Assembly (NCBI RefSeq): GCF_000332495.1
Contig: NZ_AOGW02000002.1
Coordinates: forward strand, 1 to 64,000
Length of the DNA: 64,000 bases
Direction of reading: 5' to 3'
Source of the DNA: Leptospira terpstrae serovar Hualin str. LT 11-33 = ATCC 700639
GTDB lineage: Bacteria > Spirochaetota > Leptospiria > Leptospirales > Leptospiraceae
The position numbers and the translations under genes were made by a program. The notes under the pieces are model-generated. The model worked only from the letters and a program-made list of their open reading frames with translations. It did not search any database and was not told the DNA's origin. Shown here piece after piece: positions 26,976 through 36,143 of the stretch; the stretch's first letter is position 1, and each line of letters starts with the position of its first letter.

Positions 26976-27404
26976 ATGTCTCATAGTTTTCGAAGGTTGG
27001 GTGAATCAGATCTATCTCTCCTCCTCCAATGGGAATCGCTATGTTTTCCCAGTGAGGAATGGACAGAGAAAATGATCCAAACCCATCTAGAATTCCATGT
27101 AGCTTTTGGTTTGGGAAATCCAGAAACGAAGTGTTATGCTCTCGTTTGTGAAACTCCTTGGGAAATTGAAATCTTTCGGATTGCAACACTACCCAACTAT
27201 CGAAAGTTAGGTTTGGCAAAAGAACTTTTAATGGCTCTCTTCAAAGAATTCCCAAAAAAAGAATTCTTTTTGGAAGTTAAGGAATCAAACGAACCAGCCA
27301 TCAGACTTTACCAGTCCGTTGGTTTTATAGAATTAGAGAGACGTAAAAAATACTATCCAGACGGTTCTACTGCCGTTCTGATGAAAAGGAATCCCATCGA
27401 ATGA
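26976..27404 (+). CDS. rimI: GNAT acetyltransferase, RimI-like
   Basis: The 142-aa protein from ATG 26976 is a single GNAT domain. FRIATLPNYRKLGLAKELL is the acetyl-CoA pyrophosphate loop (R-x-x-G-x-A), followed by FLEVKESNEPAIRLYQSVGF and RRKKYYPDGSTAVLMKR, a tail characteristic of RimI, which acetylates the N-terminus of ribosomal protein S18. Other substrates are possible. A GTG at 26970 could serve as start. Its stop overlaps the next gene by 4 bp. Confidence 0.82.
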   Translation: MSHSFRRLGESDLSLLLQWESLCFPSEEWTEKMIQTHLEFHVAFGLGNPETKCYALVCETPWEIEIFRIATLPNYRKLGLAKELLMALFKEFPKKEFFLEVKESNEPAIRLYQSVGFIELERRKKYYPDGSTAVLMKRNPIE

Positions 27405-28174
27405 AAAATGCATATGTTACTGGCGCATCCCAAGGAATTGGAAAAGAATTTGTTCGATCACTCAGTAAAGACTATAATGTCTTTTTGATTTCGCGCACGG
27501 AATCCGATTTAAAAAAAGTAATCTTAGAATTAGAACCTAAGTCCAGAGGGATCTTAAAATACTTTGCACTTGATCTTACCAAAAAGAAAGATGTGGAAGA
27601 ACTATCTGAAATCATAGCAAAAGATAAAGATGCAGAACTAGTAGTGAACAATGCTGGTTTTGGAACTGTGGGTGAGTTTGCAGCATTACCTCTAGATAAA
27701 GAACTAGATGAAGTAAACTTAAATGTAAAAACATTAGTTCACTTAAGCCACACAGCTCTGAATCGATTCAAAAAAAATAAAAAAGGTTATTTGATTAATG
27801 TGGCGTCTATTGCTGGTTATTTGCCAGCACCAGGTAGTGCCATTTATGCCGCTACAAAAGCCTTTGTAAAATCCTTTACGGAATCCATCCATGAAGAAGC
27901 CAAACTTCACGACATATATGTACAAGCACTTTGTCCAGGACTTACTCATTCCGACTTTCACCAAAGAGCAGGAATCAGTAAATCAAAGTATCCTTCGTTT
28001 ATGTGGCAAAATGCAGATGTAGTGGTAGAAGAATCACTCAGCGCCCTTCGTAATAATCAAGCAGTATGTATCACAGGTTCCTTTAATCAAGGTGCGATCA
28101 CTATTTCCGAACTCATCCCACGAGGTTTTTTGCGAAGGTTGAGTGGGAAATACTTAAAACTAGAAGAGGAATAG
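27401..28174 (+). CDS. Short-chain dehydrogenase/reductase
   Basis: The 257-aa classical SDR has the cofactor motif TGASQGIG (8-15), NNAG, INVASIAG with the catalytic Ser, and YAATK with Tyr and Lys. CPGLTHSDFH follows the active site. The first beta strand ends in SRTESD, which fits NADP(H). Closest in feel to the DltE/YqjQ-type SDRs of unknown substrate. It is coupled to rimI and followed six bases later by the DUF445 gene. Confidence 0.9.
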   Translation: MKNAYVTGASQGIGKEFVRSLSKDYNVFLISRTESDLKKVILELEPKSRGILKYFALDLTKKKDVEELSEIIAKDKDAELVVNNAGFGTVGEFAALPLDKELDEVNLNVKTLVHLSHTALNRFKKNKKGYLINVASIAGYLPAPGSAIYAATKAFVKSFTESIHEEAKLHDIYVQALCPGLTHSDFHQRAGISKSKYPSFMWQNADVVVEESLSALRNNQAVCITGSFNQGAITISELIPRGFLRRLSGKYLKLEEE

Positions 28175-28180
28175 AATCGG

Positions 28181-29524
28181 ATGGATGTTGCAAAATTAGA
28201 TGCCTGGTATCGTAGATTACTTGTAATCTTTTCTATTCTCGCCGGAGGATTTCAAGTATACTATGAAGGTAATATTTGGATCAATGCTGTCTTTGTAGTT
28301 CTCATGGCAGGGGTTGTGGGTTACTTCACTAATTTCCTTGCTATCAAAATGTTATTCCAACCTAAACATGGAAAGGTGCTTGGTTGGTCAGGGCTTGTTC
28401 CTAAAAACAAATCCAAAATTGCGAAGTCACTTGGCGAAAGTATCCAAAGTAACTTACTCCATCCAGATATTATTTTATCTTATATCTATGAACGTAATCT
28501 TGTAGAAACGGGAATCCAGAAAATAGTCAAAGAAATTGATGAAGCCATCCACAATGTCGAAATTCGAACGATGCTTGTGACAAAAATCATTTCTATGTTA
28601 AAAGAAAGAGGACCAGAGATATTAGAAGTTATCTTTGATTTTTCCGAAGAAACAATGAAAAAGATGGCGGAACGTCCAGAAGAAATTCAAAAACTTTGGG
28701 ACTACGCTAAGGATCGCCTAACGTATTATCTAACAGAAGAAGCCAATCGGGAAGATTTAGGAAAACAACTCAGAGTGGTTCTTTTGGAAGAAATGCCAAA
28801 ACTAGCAAACCTACTCAACGAAGGATTAGAAGAGTATCTAAAAACCAGAAGTACACTTGGAAAAATTGGGATTGGTGTAAAAAAGATTTTTTCCTTCAAC
28901 GAAGAAGCCATCCGTGAACTATTGGAGCGATTTGTAAAAGACCCAGAAACATCTGACCAGTTCATGAAGATGATGGATGAAATGATGGCCGGTCTCCAAG
29001 AAAGATTGAACTCCAAAGAAACACAAGAATTCATTACAGGGAAAATTTCCAATTGGTTGGAAGCCAGTGGCGACTATGCAAGGCAAAACTTATTACCTTC
29101 TGGAATTGAAAGATTACAATCCTACTTAGATGATCCTAACAACTGGGAAGAAATCGAAAAAAACTTCTTCCGGGCCGTGGATTGGGTAAAAAAACGTCTT
29201 CTTGAATTTATGAATAGTGAAGAGGGAAAAGTTTATCTCAAAACCAATATTGAGAAATTTGTACATAATATCAACGTAACCGCACTGGTTGAAGAGCGAG
29301 TGATGGCACTTGACACTGACGATTTAGAAAAAATGATCTTGGACAATACTGGCGGGAACTTAGTCGTTATACAGTTCTTAGGTGGGATTTTAGGAATGAT
29401 TGCAGGTCTTATCCAAGTCCATATCTATTTTGCAGTCCCAGTGGGTGCCCTTGTCCTCATTACCTACATTGCACATTATCGAAATCAAAAACGATTTCCC
29501 ACGGAATCACAAAATTCAACATGA
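28181..29524 (+). CDS. DUF445 family membrane protein
   Basis: The 447-aa protein has two helices near the N-terminus with the DUF445 signature GYFTNFLAIKMLFQPKHGK and GLVPKNKSKIAKSLGESI. A long amphipathic helical region follows, and a terminal pair of helices (VIQFLGGILGMIAGLIQVHIYFAVPVGALVLITYIA). The family is widespread in the cell envelope and its function is unknown. It overlaps the following lipoprotein gene by 4 bp. Confidence 0.9.
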   Translation: MDVAKLDAWYRRLLVIFSILAGGFQVYYEGNIWINAVFVVLMAGVVGYFTNFLAIKMLFQPKHGKVLGWSGLVPKNKSKIAKSLGESIQSNLLHPDIILSYIYERNLVETGIQKIVKEIDEAIHNVEIRTMLVTKIISMLKERGPEILEVIFDFSEETMKKMAERPEEIQKLWDYAKDRLTYYLTEEANREDLGKQLRVVLLEEMPKLANLLNEGLEEYLKTRSTLGKIGIGVKKIFSFNEEAIRELLERFVKDPETSDQFMKMMDEMMAGLQERLNSKETQEFITGKISNWLEASGDYARQNLLPSGIERLQSYLDDPNNWEEIEKNFFRAVDWVKKRLLEFMNSEEGKVYLKTNIEKFVHNINVTALVEERVMALDTDDLEKMILDNTGGNLVVIQFLGGILGMIAGLIQVHIYFAVPVGALVLITYIAHYRNQKRFPTESQNST

Positions 29525-30030
29525 ACTTCCTAATTAAAATTCCCTTTTTGATTTTCTTTATTATCCTGTTCGGTTTCACATTGCAATGTGCTGAAAAAAA
29601 AAGTTTTGTTAAATTGGTTTCAAAGGAAAACGATTCTGGGCTTTTGTATTTGGTTCGGCCGGATCATCCGGCACTTTCACTCTGGGACTACGAATGTTTA
29701 TTATCGCGTTATCCAGATAAATTTTCATCTCGAATCCAACCGATTCCTATTTATAAATTAGAACTCGAAAATTCATCTCTCGGTTATTTAAGATTGCAAG
29801 AAGGAACTTACCGATTAGATGTCGTTGGTAAATCAGACGCCACCAAAGTATTTCAAATCAAAAAAGGTGAAGAAAAATATATAGAACTAAAAATCTTTAG
29901 TGAAACAAAACTTAGCAGAAGTGAATTAACATTTCGAGAAATTGATAGAGAGACTACTTTATCAGAAATCCTTTCTGTTCCTGTTTTTGCCGAACACCAG
30001 TTTCAATCAGTACAAATGCCTATTGAGTAA
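29521..30030 (+). CDS. Hypothetical lipoprotein
   Basis: This 169-aa protein has a hydrophobic leader and a lipobox FTLQC (Cys23). The mature region looks like a single beta-sandwich with a GYLRLQEGTYRLDVVG segment, common to small periplasmic domains that carry a carboxypeptidase-regulatory-like fold. No family is assigned. Coupled to the DUF445 gene; its 3' end overlaps the convergent hydrolase gene by 24 bp. Confidence 0.75.
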   Translation: MNFLIKIPFLIFFIILFGFTLQCAEKKSFVKLVSKENDSGLLYLVRPDHPALSLWDYECLLSRYPDKFSSRIQPIPIYKLELENSSLGYLRLQEGTYRLDVVGKSDATKVFQIKKGEEKYIELKIFSETKLSRSELTFREIDRETTLSEILSVPVFAEHQFQSVQMPIE

Positions 30031-30849
30031 AACTAAAAACTCTTTTGCAAACTTGGACTGGCCTAGGTTCATCCAGTCCACATGCCCTCCACCTCGTATT
30101 TCCCAAAAAACCTTCGGTTCCCCTGCCAACCCAAAAATCTGTTTTCCATTTTCAAAAAATACAACTGTATCTTCGGTTCCATGAATGATGAGAAGTGGGA
30201 TAGGAGAAAGTTTGGCAATCGAATCACGAGGACTTGTGCGATCATGAAAAAGCCAAGCAAACATGTTTCCGATTGGAGGAAACAGCACTTGGTTCATTGT
30301 CTGTTTGGCAACTTCTCTATAAGATGGAAACGATCCATCGATACAAAATAATACCACTTCATTTTTATCTTTCCAATCAGAGAGTGACTTCATCGCTATC
30401 GCACCGCCTAGACTCTGGCCGTAAACAATCAACTTTGTACTTTTGTCTCTAGCCTCTTGCAATGCGAAGTCTAAAATAAGATTACTATCTTCCAATATGT
30501 CGTCAGGGTCTGGTTCTCCTTCTGAATCTCCATAACCCCTGTAGTCAAAAACAATCAGTTCATAACCATGATTCACAAGCCAAACAAGAGATATAAAATG
30601 TGCACTCATGTTTTGACCGTTTCCATGAAATTGAAGGATGACTGCTTTCGGTGTTTCAAACTTTTTAGAGTAAATTCGCCAAACATTTAACTTCACACCA
30701 TCTTTCGTGGTTAGTAAGGAAGGATCATAAGAAAAACCCATTTGTTTTGGAGTGAAATAAGTTTCCTTTGTCGGATGATAATACAATACCGAACAATTTA
30801 TCAATACTAAACTAAAACAAATAATGATATGATATAAGTGCTTCTTCAT
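30007..30849 (-). CDS. Lipoprotein alpha/beta hydrolase
   Basis: Starting at ATG 30849 (AGAGG ribosome site) the 280-aa protein has a lipobox LVLINC (Cys19) and an alpha/beta-hydrolase fold. It shows FHGNGQN as the oxyanion region, FDYRGYGDSEG, the nucleophile Ser146 in GQSLGG, Asp227 in HGTEDTVV and His256 in GGGHVDW. It resembles the BEM46/ABHD13-like group of serine hydrolases. It overlaps the 3' end of the DUF4105 gene by 38 bp and is probably the last gene of that exported cluster. Substrate unknown. Confidence 0.88.
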   Translation of the reverse strand: MKKHLYHIIICFSLVLINCSVLYYHPTKETYFTPKQMGFSYDPSLLTTKDGVKLNVWRIYSKKFETPKAVILQFHGNGQNMSAHFISLVWLVNHGYELIVFDYRGYGDSEGEPDPDDILEDSNLILDFALQEARDKSTKLIVYGQSLGGAIAMKSLSDWKDKNEVVLFCIDGSFPSYREVAKQTMNQVLFPPIGNMFAWLFHDRTSPRDSIAKLSPIPLLIIHGTEDTVVFFENGKQIFGLAGEPKVFWEIRGGGHVDWMNLGQSKFAKEFLVLLNRHLY

Positions 30850-32809
30850 AAAACCTCTCCCCATTCACTTCTACTCGTAATTCATGCGTATTTGAAAATG
30901 CATATCTAATTTTAAACGTAGCATAATAAGAATTCAAATTATGGCTTAGCTGGTAATTTTGAGCAGTGGCTCCAGTATAAATCTTCCAGGCACCCCATTC
31001 TTTTTGGTAAAGTAAACTTAAGTTTCCCCCATAACGGACTCCATTTTCAAACATCCTTCCATTTTGTACTTTAACACCAGCAAGAACACTGAGTACTCCC
31101 ATACTCATTGGTGTTTTTCCAAATTCATTCGAAAATGAATATCCTAATCGTAAATCAAAGTTACCGACTTGTTTTCGCAACGTTTCATCATTATTTCGAT
31201 AAACAGCTGTTTGGATACCAGTATCAAAAATATATGAAAAATCTTTTGAAATTGAATTATATGGATTTAAGGATGCTACCTTCACTGCACTCATCGCAGT
31301 TAGTTCCGGTTTTTTATTTTCGTATGTGCGCACTGTCGTATCAAAAAAAGCCAACTCTGAATTAGGTGCATGGCCCTTACTCACATTCATTAAATCATGA
31401 TAAGCAATTCTATATTGAAACTCAGCAAAATTCCCCAAAGAAGAAGCACCAAAGGAAGTGGCAGCTCTGCTCACTGGATGGGAAGATTCAGGGGGTGTGG
31501 ACAGCGGAATTTGTTCATTCGCTGTATATTCGTCATTTTGTTTACTTCGAAATATTAAAAGTTTATCATAATAATCTTTATGTTGTTTCGGAATTGTTTT
31601 TTTTTCTGAATAACGGTATCGAAAAGTATCCAAAACTGCATCAGTAACAAGTGACATTCGGAAATTATCTTTTGGTTCAGGAAGAAAGGCATTTTCAAAA
31701 CGTATCATTTCAAAGTATGTTGTTCTTTCCTCTTCGGACATATCAAAAATTTTATATTTAATTTTGGAATAGAGGGATGGACGATATTTTTTGGAAATTA
31801 CAAGTCCATCTTCAGCTAAGTAAAGTTTTATGGTGTCTCCCGGAGCAACAATCCAACCGGTTTTTTTGCTAATGTCTAACTCAGGCATCGCAACTTCCAG
31901 AATCTCCATCAAATGATACGAACAATTCTCATTGATAAAGAAGTAATCAAAGTCGGCCCTTCCCATTTCCCAAAGATGCCGCAAAAACCTTTCTCTTTCC
32001 TCTGGTTTTAGTTTTAGTTTGTACTCCCAAAGATCACGACTTTCCATGTCATTGTATTCGTTTACTTTTAAATAGTAAGGGAAAATGGCAAAACTGCCTG
32101 GATACCCTCCAGTCAAACCTCTGTAAGCGTAAGAAAATGGATCCATTTCTCCTGGAGTCGCTGCATAATTCACACCATAATCTAACAACTCTGCATTTTC
32201 ATTTACTTTGTTATTCAGTTTGATTAGTGTATGTCCAAACATCGATGCAGGTGCTTGCATATAATAAGAGGAAAAAACTACAGAGAGAGATTCTGGATTT
32301 AGTGCCTCTTTCCATACTTCAAACCTTTCGCAGGGAACTTGTACTAACCGAGTAGGATCAAACCTTAACTTTTCTTTTAGCCAATGGTATCGTTCGGGAT
32401 AACCACATTGTGGATGCTGTAATCCTTCCGGAATTGGTTCTTCAGTAAAAAAACTATGGAGTGTTGCAATTAATTCTTTTTCGGGATTATGTTTTCCATC
32501 TTCAGCAAGAAAATAACGTTTATTATCTACTTCACTTTCCCAATAACCCCATCTCGTTTTATTAAAACGCAAAAGTCGGTACCAATGGGTTTCTTCCGAT
32601 AAATGTTTTTCCTTTGCTTCGTTTATCAGCTCTTGGAGATATTGCTGAGACTTAAGTGATTTGGGAATTTCTTTTCCCTGGTTTCTAGCCGTTAAAAAAT
32701 CCAGTTCTAGTATATTGATGCTTCCGGGAGGTTCAATCGCCCCAAGCGAAGTAGTAAAGAGGATAAAAAGAAGAGTAAGTAAGTACAGAGGAAACACCAG
32801 AGTATCCAA
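30812..32809 (-). CDS. DUF4105 (Lnb N-terminal-like) protein with C-terminal beta barrel
   Basis: The 665-aa protein has a signal peptide (residues 4-24), then a DUF4105 domain with SMFGHTLIKL (His193), DYGVNYAA, YRGLTGGYPG and NENCSYHLMEIL (Cys296). In Lnb-type lipoprotein N-acyltransferases this domain carries a thiol/His active site. The same residues are present here, so a transacylase or hydrolase role is plausible but unproven. From about residue 430 it has alternating strands (FRYRYSEKK, GNFDLRLGYSFSNEFG) ending in an aromatic residue, typical of an outer-membrane barrel. It follows two DUF3015 genes and precedes a hydrolase. Confidence 0.82.
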   Translation of the reverse strand: MDTLVFPLYLLTLLFILFTTSLGAIEPPGSINILELDFLTARNQGKEIPKSLKSQQYLQELINEAKEKHLSEETHWYRLLRFNKTRWGYWESEVDNKRYFLAEDGKHNPEKELIATLHSFFTEEPIPEGLQHPQCGYPERYHWLKEKLRFDPTRLVQVPCERFEVWKEALNPESLSVVFSSYYMQAPASMFGHTLIKLNNKVNENAELLDYGVNYAATPGEMDPFSYAYRGLTGGYPGSFAIFPYYLKVNEYNDMESRDLWEYKLKLKPEERERFLRHLWEMGRADFDYFFINENCSYHLMEILEVAMPELDISKKTGWIVAPGDTIKLYLAEDGLVISKKYRPSLYSKIKYKIFDMSEEERTTYFEMIRFENAFLPEPKDNFRMSLVTDAVLDTFRYRYSEKKTIPKQHKDYYDKLLIFRSKQNDEYTANEQIPLSTPPESSHPVSRAATSFGASSLGNFAEFQYRIAYHDLMNVSKGHAPNSELAFFDTTVRTYENKKPELTAMSAVKVASLNPYNSISKDFSYIFDTGIQTAVYRNNDETLRKQVGNFDLRLGYSFSNEFGKTPMSMGVLSVLAGVKVQNGRMFENGVRYGGNLSLLYQKEWGAWKIYTGATAQNYQLSHNLNSYYATFKIRYAFSNTHELRVEVNGERFYEEALISYHYLF

Positions 32810-32840
32810 ATGATCGGATACTCTGATTTTTTACAAAGGT

Positions 32841-33326
32841 TTAGATTTTACAGTAATTTTTTACTGTTTGGTCTTTTTCCAAAGTTTCGTGAAGGTTTGA
32901 CAACATCAAACTTGGGTTTGCTTTAGATTCTTCTGTGAAGATTCTAGAGTAGTTTTCTTTTACTACTTCATTGAAGCGAACACCAGACTTGCACTCAAAA
33001 AGAGTTGCTAGGTTGGAAAGTTTTTCCCCTTTCCCAGCAGCCATTTCTTGCTCTAAGCTGTCAAAATTCATATGCACATAAATTTCACGTGCATGTTCTT
33101 TTTGAGCAACGCCATCAGCTTTACAGTTTGACGTTCCAGTAGTGATTCCGAAAGTTTGGCTTCCTGAAGTTCCGTTTGTAGTGGCAACAAAGATTTGGTT
33201 GCCAGCAGGCATTACCAATGTTCCAAGACCACATCCCGCCATACCATATTTAGGTGCAGCAGACATTTGCGAAGCAAGGAGAACCATGGAGATTCCGATT
33301 GTGGAGATGAGTGTTAACTTTTTCAT
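32841..33326 (-). CDS. DUF3015 family exported protein, copy B
   Basis: The 161-aa protein has a signal peptide (STIGISMVLLASQMSA) and the DUF3015 signature KYGMAGCGLGTLVM, then QTFGITTGTSNC. Two conserved cysteines probably form a disulphide in the periplasm. The function of the family is unknown. It shares strong similarity with the upstream copy and is separated from it by 16 bases. Both lie upstream of the DUF4105 gene. Confidence 0.9.
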   Translation of the reverse strand: MKKLTLISTIGISMVLLASQMSAAPKYGMAGCGLGTLVMPAGNQIFVATTNGTSGSQTFGITTGTSNCKADGVAQKEHAREIYVHMNFDSLEQEMAAGKGEKLSNLATLFECKSGVRFNEVVKENYSRIFTEESKANPSLMLSNLHETLEKDQTVKNYCKI

Positions 33327-33342
33327 TTTATTTCATATCTCC

Positions 33343-33846
33343 TTAGATTTGTGAACAAGACTTAGCGAGGATTTTATCGCTTTTTACTTCTGATTTAACA
33401 GCTGAAAGTACACTTGCAGGTGTAGAATCCTCAGTGATGAGTTTAGCATAGTTTTCTTTCGTTACTTGGCCAAATCTGGATAAAGAATCACTAGAACAAC
33501 CAAGAAGGTTTCCAAGAGACTCTAATTTTTCCCCTTTCCCTGATGCCATTTCTTGGCCTAGAGAATCATAGTTCATAGTGATGAACAATTCTTGTACTTT
33601 GTCTTGTTTTACAACACCGTCAGCTGTGCAATTGGAAGTTCCAGAGGTAATACCAAAAGTTTGGTTTCCGTAAATCCCATTTAATGTCGCAGCAAAAATT
33701 TGTGTAATATCATTAGATGTAATCGCTAATGATCCTAAACCGCAACCAGCCATACCATATTTTTTTGCTTCCACAGATGTAGATGTCATAGTGACAGCTA
33801 CAAAGGCAGCAGACAAAAATAGGACTGAAGTAAATCTTTTTCCCAT
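33343..33846 (-). CDS. DUF3015 family exported protein, copy A
   Basis: The 167-aa paralogue opens the cluster with KYGMAGCGLGSLAI and NQTFGITSGTSNC after its signal peptide. The DSLGQEMASGKGEKLESLG segment is nearly shared with copy B. A good ribosome site (AAGGAG) and a plausible promoter precede it. Tandem duplication is clear from sequence. Confidence 0.9.
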   Translation of the reverse strand: MGKRFTSVLFLSAAFVAVTMTSTSVEAKKYGMAGCGLGSLAITSNDITQIFAATLNGIYGNQTFGITSGTSNCTADGVVKQDKVQELFITMNYDSLGQEMASGKGEKLESLGNLLGCSSDSLSRFGQVTKENYAKLITEDSTPASVLSAVKSEVKSDKILAKSCSQI

Positions 33847-33888
33847 TTCGAATTCTCCTTTTGAAACTTTCGAATCAAATTCGGACGA

Positions 33889-33916
33889 ACTCTAATCGAT
33901 CTTTTTCAATAGTCAA
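33889..33916 (-). promoter_or_regulatory. Candidate promoter of the DUF3015/DUF4105 cluster
   Basis: On the minus strand TTGACT (33916-33911) and TAGAGT (33894-33889) are 16 bases apart, 43 bases before the ATG. The rest of the 234-base gap to 34080 is AT-rich, with nothing else I can assign. Confidence 0.4.
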
Positions 33917-34080
33917 AAACTTTTTTGAAAGGGCTTATAATTTCTTTCCTAGGGGCTTCGATAATGAAAAGGAATTAGAACCAAAATAAATCTGGGTTAT
34001 GTAGCGTATAACACTTGCTTTTTCGGGGTTTCGGGGCCAAAAATTTATCTGAATGTGATTCAGAATTTGAAACCTTATTC

Positions 34081-35973
34081 TTATTTTTCCAAAAATTCAA
34101 TCCCCGAATAAACCAACACTGGTTTGCCATTGACTGTTTTTAGTTCCATGGGCTCTCCTAGATTCCTACCAAACCCCAAAATCCGAAGGGTTGTTGGTGA
34201 TTCCATTTTACAAGGCAAACTGATTTTATTTTCCATACCACCTAGCGAGTAGGTAACGATGGCAAAAAGAAAACCACGTTTGTCTTTTTTTAGTTCCACA
34301 CTTGGGATTAAAGAATAGGGGTCATTTGTTTGATAGGCGGTAAAGTAAGACTTGTCCGGCAATGGTTGGTCCGGTTGAAAGTGAAGGGCAAAACCGATAC
34401 TTCCTTTTGCAAGATCACGAGAATACAGAGTGAATATTTTTTCCCCTTCCCAAGTTTCAAATTCGATACGAAAACTTTCGATGGTTTTATCTTTCACTGG
34501 AATCAGACCGAAAAACAAACGCAAGTTGGTACCAAAACGGTTTTCTCGTTCGATTAAATCAAAGTCGAATCCCATAATTTCTAATTGGGGAGTATTGCCT
34601 TCCTTTAATTCATGAACCCCAAAAGGGGATACATAAAGTCCGAAAAAACCATCCAATTTGTTTTGGTCTTTTCTATCTGCTATTGGTGGGGATTCCAATG
34701 TTAATCCTGTTTTGTATTCATAAATTAAATGTAAAATTTCTTTGTTCGTTGGCTGGATGGAACCTGTGGCTAAGCCCAAAGTATTTCCTGCAAGAAAACT
34801 GGCTGTTTCTGTTTCAGGATCGTATACTAAATCGGCAAAATAAGGTGGCAATGAACCCGAATGTCCAAAGGTCAAAACTGTTTTTCCGCCACCCACCAAT
34901 TCCTGAATTAAAACAGGGAGACCTAGTTTCATTTGAAAATTGGAGATAGGACCTTTTTGGATGCGGTGGAATTCTGCAAAACTTTCTTTGGAAAGCAGAC
35001 CTTTGTCTTTTTTACTCAAGAAGAAAGATTTCATAAAGAAACCCATATCCTCACTAGTTGTAGAAATTGATCCCGCCGTTAGGTCACGAATGAGAGGTCG
35101 GCTTGTTTTTGTTTTCCAAAAGATTCCTTGGTATCCAGGAACTAATTCCGAACCTTCATGAAACTCGAGTAAGGTGGAATTTTTCATTCCTGCTTTCAAA
35201 AAAATTTCTTTTTGGAAGTAATCCTCAATTCCCAATCCTGAGGTGCGTTCGATCACTGTGCCCAAAAGACTAAAGCCAAAATTAGAATAGGAATGTGCTT
35301 TCTTTGGTTCTATTCTTTCAATTTTGGATAACCTTTTAGAAAGGCCACGAAACGAATCTAGAACTTCCATATCACTTGCGTCAGGTGAAAGAAAAAACCC
35401 AGAAGCTAAGTCAGAAGGAAGTCCCGATTGGTGTGTCAGGATATCCCGGATTGTGATCTCACTTAAGTTTGGTTTACTCTTTAGCATTTCCTTGATTTCA
35501 GGAAGGAACTTCGAAACAGGGTCATCTAACTTCAGTTTGCCTTTTTCTTGTAACTGCAAAAGAGCTATCCCTGTAAAAAGTTTTGTGATGCTCCCAATTT
35601 TAAACCTTTGGATCGAGTTTTTGTTATCCCCCCCTAGTTTTCCTGATTGGATCTTTCCATCACCTAACAAATACATATAAGATAAAGATTGGATTCCAGA
35701 GTTTTGTAATGCTTCAATTTTGGATTGAACTACTTTCTCTGTGGTTACTGTGTTATTATGGTAACCCTCTGTTGGTTTTTCTTGTAAACTTGTACATTGG
35801 AGGAGGAAGAGGAATATATTTAAAAATAGGAAAAAGGATTTTCGTTTGTGATTTGTAAAAGGTGGCTTAGGAAAAAATAAGGGCAATGGTTGGAAAGGAA
35901 GAATGGATTCTTCTTTGACCTTTGGTATGGACTGAGCGGAAGACTTAGGTTTTTTAGAGGACCGGGGTGTCAT
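34081..35973 (-). CDS. Lipoprotein serine hydrolase, class C beta-lactamase fold
   Basis: The 630-aa protein carries a beta-lactamase/penicillin-binding-like domain with SITK (Ser128-Lys131), YSN (229-231) and HSG (371-373), the three classical motifs. A hydrophobic stretch ending in FLLQC (Cys60) looks like a lipobox, but it is preceded by a 45-residue basic and Pro-rich extension; no later start was found before the lipobox. The C-terminal 240 residues form a separate beta-rich domain as in many esterase or D-peptidase members. True beta-lactam cleavage is not implied. Confidence 0.82.
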   Translation of the reverse strand: MTPRSSKKPKSSAQSIPKVKEESILPFQPLPLFFPKPPFTNHKRKSFFLFLNIFLFLLQCTSLQEKPTEGYHNNTVTTEKVVQSKIEALQNSGIQSLSYMYLLGDGKIQSGKLGGDNKNSIQRFKIGSITKLFTGIALLQLQEKGKLKLDDPVSKFLPEIKEMLKSKPNLSEITIRDILTHQSGLPSDLASGFFLSPDASDMEVLDSFRGLSKRLSKIERIEPKKAHSYSNFGFSLLGTVIERTSGLGIEDYFQKEIFLKAGMKNSTLLEFHEGSELVPGYQGIFWKTKTSRPLIRDLTAGSISTTSEDMGFFMKSFFLSKKDKGLLSKESFAEFHRIQKGPISNFQMKLGLPVLIQELVGGGKTVLTFGHSGSLPPYFADLVYDPETETASFLAGNTLGLATGSIQPTNKEILHLIYEYKTGLTLESPPIADRKDQNKLDGFFGLYVSPFGVHELKEGNTPQLEIMGFDFDLIERENRFGTNLRLFFGLIPVKDKTIESFRIEFETWEGEKIFTLYSRDLAKGSIGFALHFQPDQPLPDKSYFTAYQTNDPYSLIPSVELKKDKRGFLFAIVTYSLGGMENKISLPCKMESPTTLRILGFGRNLGEPMELKTVNGKPVLVYSGIEFLEK

Positions 35974-36024
35974 TCCCCTTAAAAAATAGAATCACTAATC
36001 TACCGCAAGCCCATAAAACAAAGA

Positions 36025-36051
36025 ACTCCTCAAACCTATGGAATGAGGAGT
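36025..36051 (+). promoter_or_regulatory. Inverted repeat that can hide a ribosome-binding site
   Basis: ACTCCTCA (36025-36032) pairs perfectly with TGAGGAGT (36044-36051). The right arm contains the GAGGAG ribosome site of the tiny frame starting at 36059. It lies in the gap between two minus-strand genes. Confidence 0.45.
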
Positions 36052-36058
36052 GATCGCT

Positions 36059-36118
36059 ATGCCAAAAGGAAAGAACTACAATTGGATCCTTGCCTTTGGG
36101 TTTTGTTTGTTAGTTTAG
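36059..36118 (+). CDS. Candidate small hydrophobic peptide (19 aa)
   Basis: ATG 36059 opens a 19-codon frame, MPKGKNYNWILAFGFCLLV, ended by TAG. It has a basic front and a hydrophobic tail, with a strong GAGGAG ribosome site eight bases upstream, inside a hairpin. Reading past the TAG gives more protein-like sequence (VLAYQPQN), so it could be a decayed remnant. There is no homology evidence. Confidence 0.3.
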   Translation: MPKGKNYNWILAFGFCLLV

Positions 36119-36143
36119 GTATTAGCCTACCAACCACAAAATC

